DNA of 64,000 bases, taken from assembly GCF_947499295.1 (NCBI RefSeq), contig NZ_CANMNP010000019.1:78755-142754 (forward strand). Direction: 5' to 3'. This stretch comes from an uncultured Roseibium sp. (lineage in GTDB: Bacteria; Pseudomonadota; Alphaproteobacteria; Rhizobiales; Stappiaceae). The position numbers and the translations under genes are program-made. The notes under the pieces were generated by a model. That model had not been told where the DNA came from and did not search any database. It saw only the letters and a program-made list of their open reading frames with translations. This document shows, piece after piece, positions 63,791 through 64,000 of this stretch (position 1 is the first letter of the stretch; each line of letters starts with the position of its first letter).

Positions 63791-64000
63791 CTATTTTTTG
63801 CCGTTGCCGTTGCCGTTGCTGTTGCCATTTCCGTTGCTGTTACCGGAATTGCCATTGCTGTTGCCATTCCCATTGCCGCTATTACCGGAATTGCCATTGC
63901 TGTTGCCATTCCCGTTGCCGCTGTTACCGGAATTGCCATTGCTGTTGCCATTCCCGTTGCCGCTGTTACCGGAATTGCCATTGCTGTTGCCATTCCCGTT
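63791..64000 (-). CDS. C-terminal end of an Asn/Gly/Ser-repeat protein, N-terminus outside window
   Basis: The minus-strand frame ending at TAG (63793-63791) reads four copies of a 14-residue unit NGNGNSNGNSGNSG, then a shorter G/N/S stretch ending NGNGKK. It is open to the window edge. Most base differences between units are third-position AAC/AAT changes, which supports this frame. The competing frame (63778-63993, Met/Ala/Thr/Ile-rich) is a shadow. The gene is co-directional with, and just upstream of, the CHASE2-EAL gene. CHASE2 proteins are often paired with FecR-domain secreted proteins, so this may be one; that is inference, as the domain is not in the window. Confidence 0.7.
   Translation of the reverse strand, partial: NGNGNSNGNSGNSGNGNGNSNGNSGNSGNGNGNSNGNSGNSGNGNGNSNGNSGNSNGNGNSNGNGNGKK
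63833..64000. repeat. 42-bp tandem repeat, four units to the window edge
   Basis: Units at 64000-63959, 63958-63917, 63916-63875 and 63874-63833, built mostly from GGCAAC/AATGGC hexamers. Units differ at only a few positions. The array probably continues past the window. Each unit encodes 14 residues, so copy-number change keeps the frame. Confidence 0.9.

Noticed and set aside
63778..63993. 71-codon minus-strand frame rich in Met, Ala, Thr, Ile and Pro
   Set aside because: It is a shadow of the 42-bp repeat array. The frame ending at 63791 gives a regular Asn/Gly/Ser repeat whose unit differences are mostly synonymous.

Overview
The window looks like chromosomal DNA of a marine-type alphaproteobacterium of the Hyphomicrobiales (Rhizobiales), perhaps close to Stappiaceae such as Roseibium/Labrenzia or Pseudovibrio. 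The order is inferred from gene content: heterotetrameric sarcosine oxidase, an MttB-like methyltransferase beside a betaine/homocysteine methyltransferase, a class I PHA synthase, a MerR/MFS pair, and above all an rkp-type (Sinorhizobium K-antigen) capsule locus with a giant single-module polyketide synthase. The genus is a guess. I saw no rRNA, tRNA, insertion sequence, prophage or CRISPR array.

Layout. 1-2.7 kb: end of the sox (sarcosine oxidase) operon. 2.8-7.8 kb: single genes (EEP hydrolase, PiT phosphate transporter, Nudix, nitrilase-like, a 63-aa membrane protein, LysE-type exporter). 7.8-13.2 kb: a minus-strand run aminotransferase-hom-glpX-recJ. 13.6-24.3 kb: small lipoprotein, phaC, a PAS-GAF-GGDEF-EAL protein, agmatinase-like enzyme, two orphan membrane proteins, guanine deaminase and an MFS pump. 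The pump is divergent from a MerR regulator, with a textbook 19-bp-spacer MerR promoter that resembles a SoxR box. 24.8-30.8 kb: MATE pump, rplM-rpsI with a strong promoter and terminator, a diguanylate cyclase, a thioesterase and a ferric-reductase-like flavocytochrome. 31-33.8 kb: the divergent methyltransferase pair.

34-51 kb is the most interesting region. rkpA (KS-AT-DH-degenerate MT-ER-KR-ACP, no thioesterase) and rkpG (alpha-oxoamine synthase) run on the plus strand. They converge on a minus-strand run kpsD/wza-kpsS-kpsS-kpsC(rkpJ)-rkpH. The last gene is an SDR reductase. Together PKS, alpha-oxoamine synthase and ketoreductase have the logic of sphingoid-base or fumonisin assembly. I infer that they make a special amino-lipid, possibly the anchor on which KpsS/KpsC build the Kdo linker of a capsule. 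The KpsMTE export pump is not in the window. An AGE-family sugar isomerase flanks the locus.

51-64 kb: folD, the tamA-tamB outer-membrane assembly pair, an XRE regulator, gabD-type aldehyde dehydrogenase, a CHASE2-PAS-GGDEF-EAL protein with a degenerate GGDEF, and, at the right edge, the C-terminal end of an Asn/Gly/Ser repeat protein encoded by 42-bp tandem repeats. C1 chemistry recurs (SoxAG, MttB-like, BHMT, FolD), as does c-di-GMP signalling (three proteins), which suits a betaine-using marine bacterium that makes a capsule.
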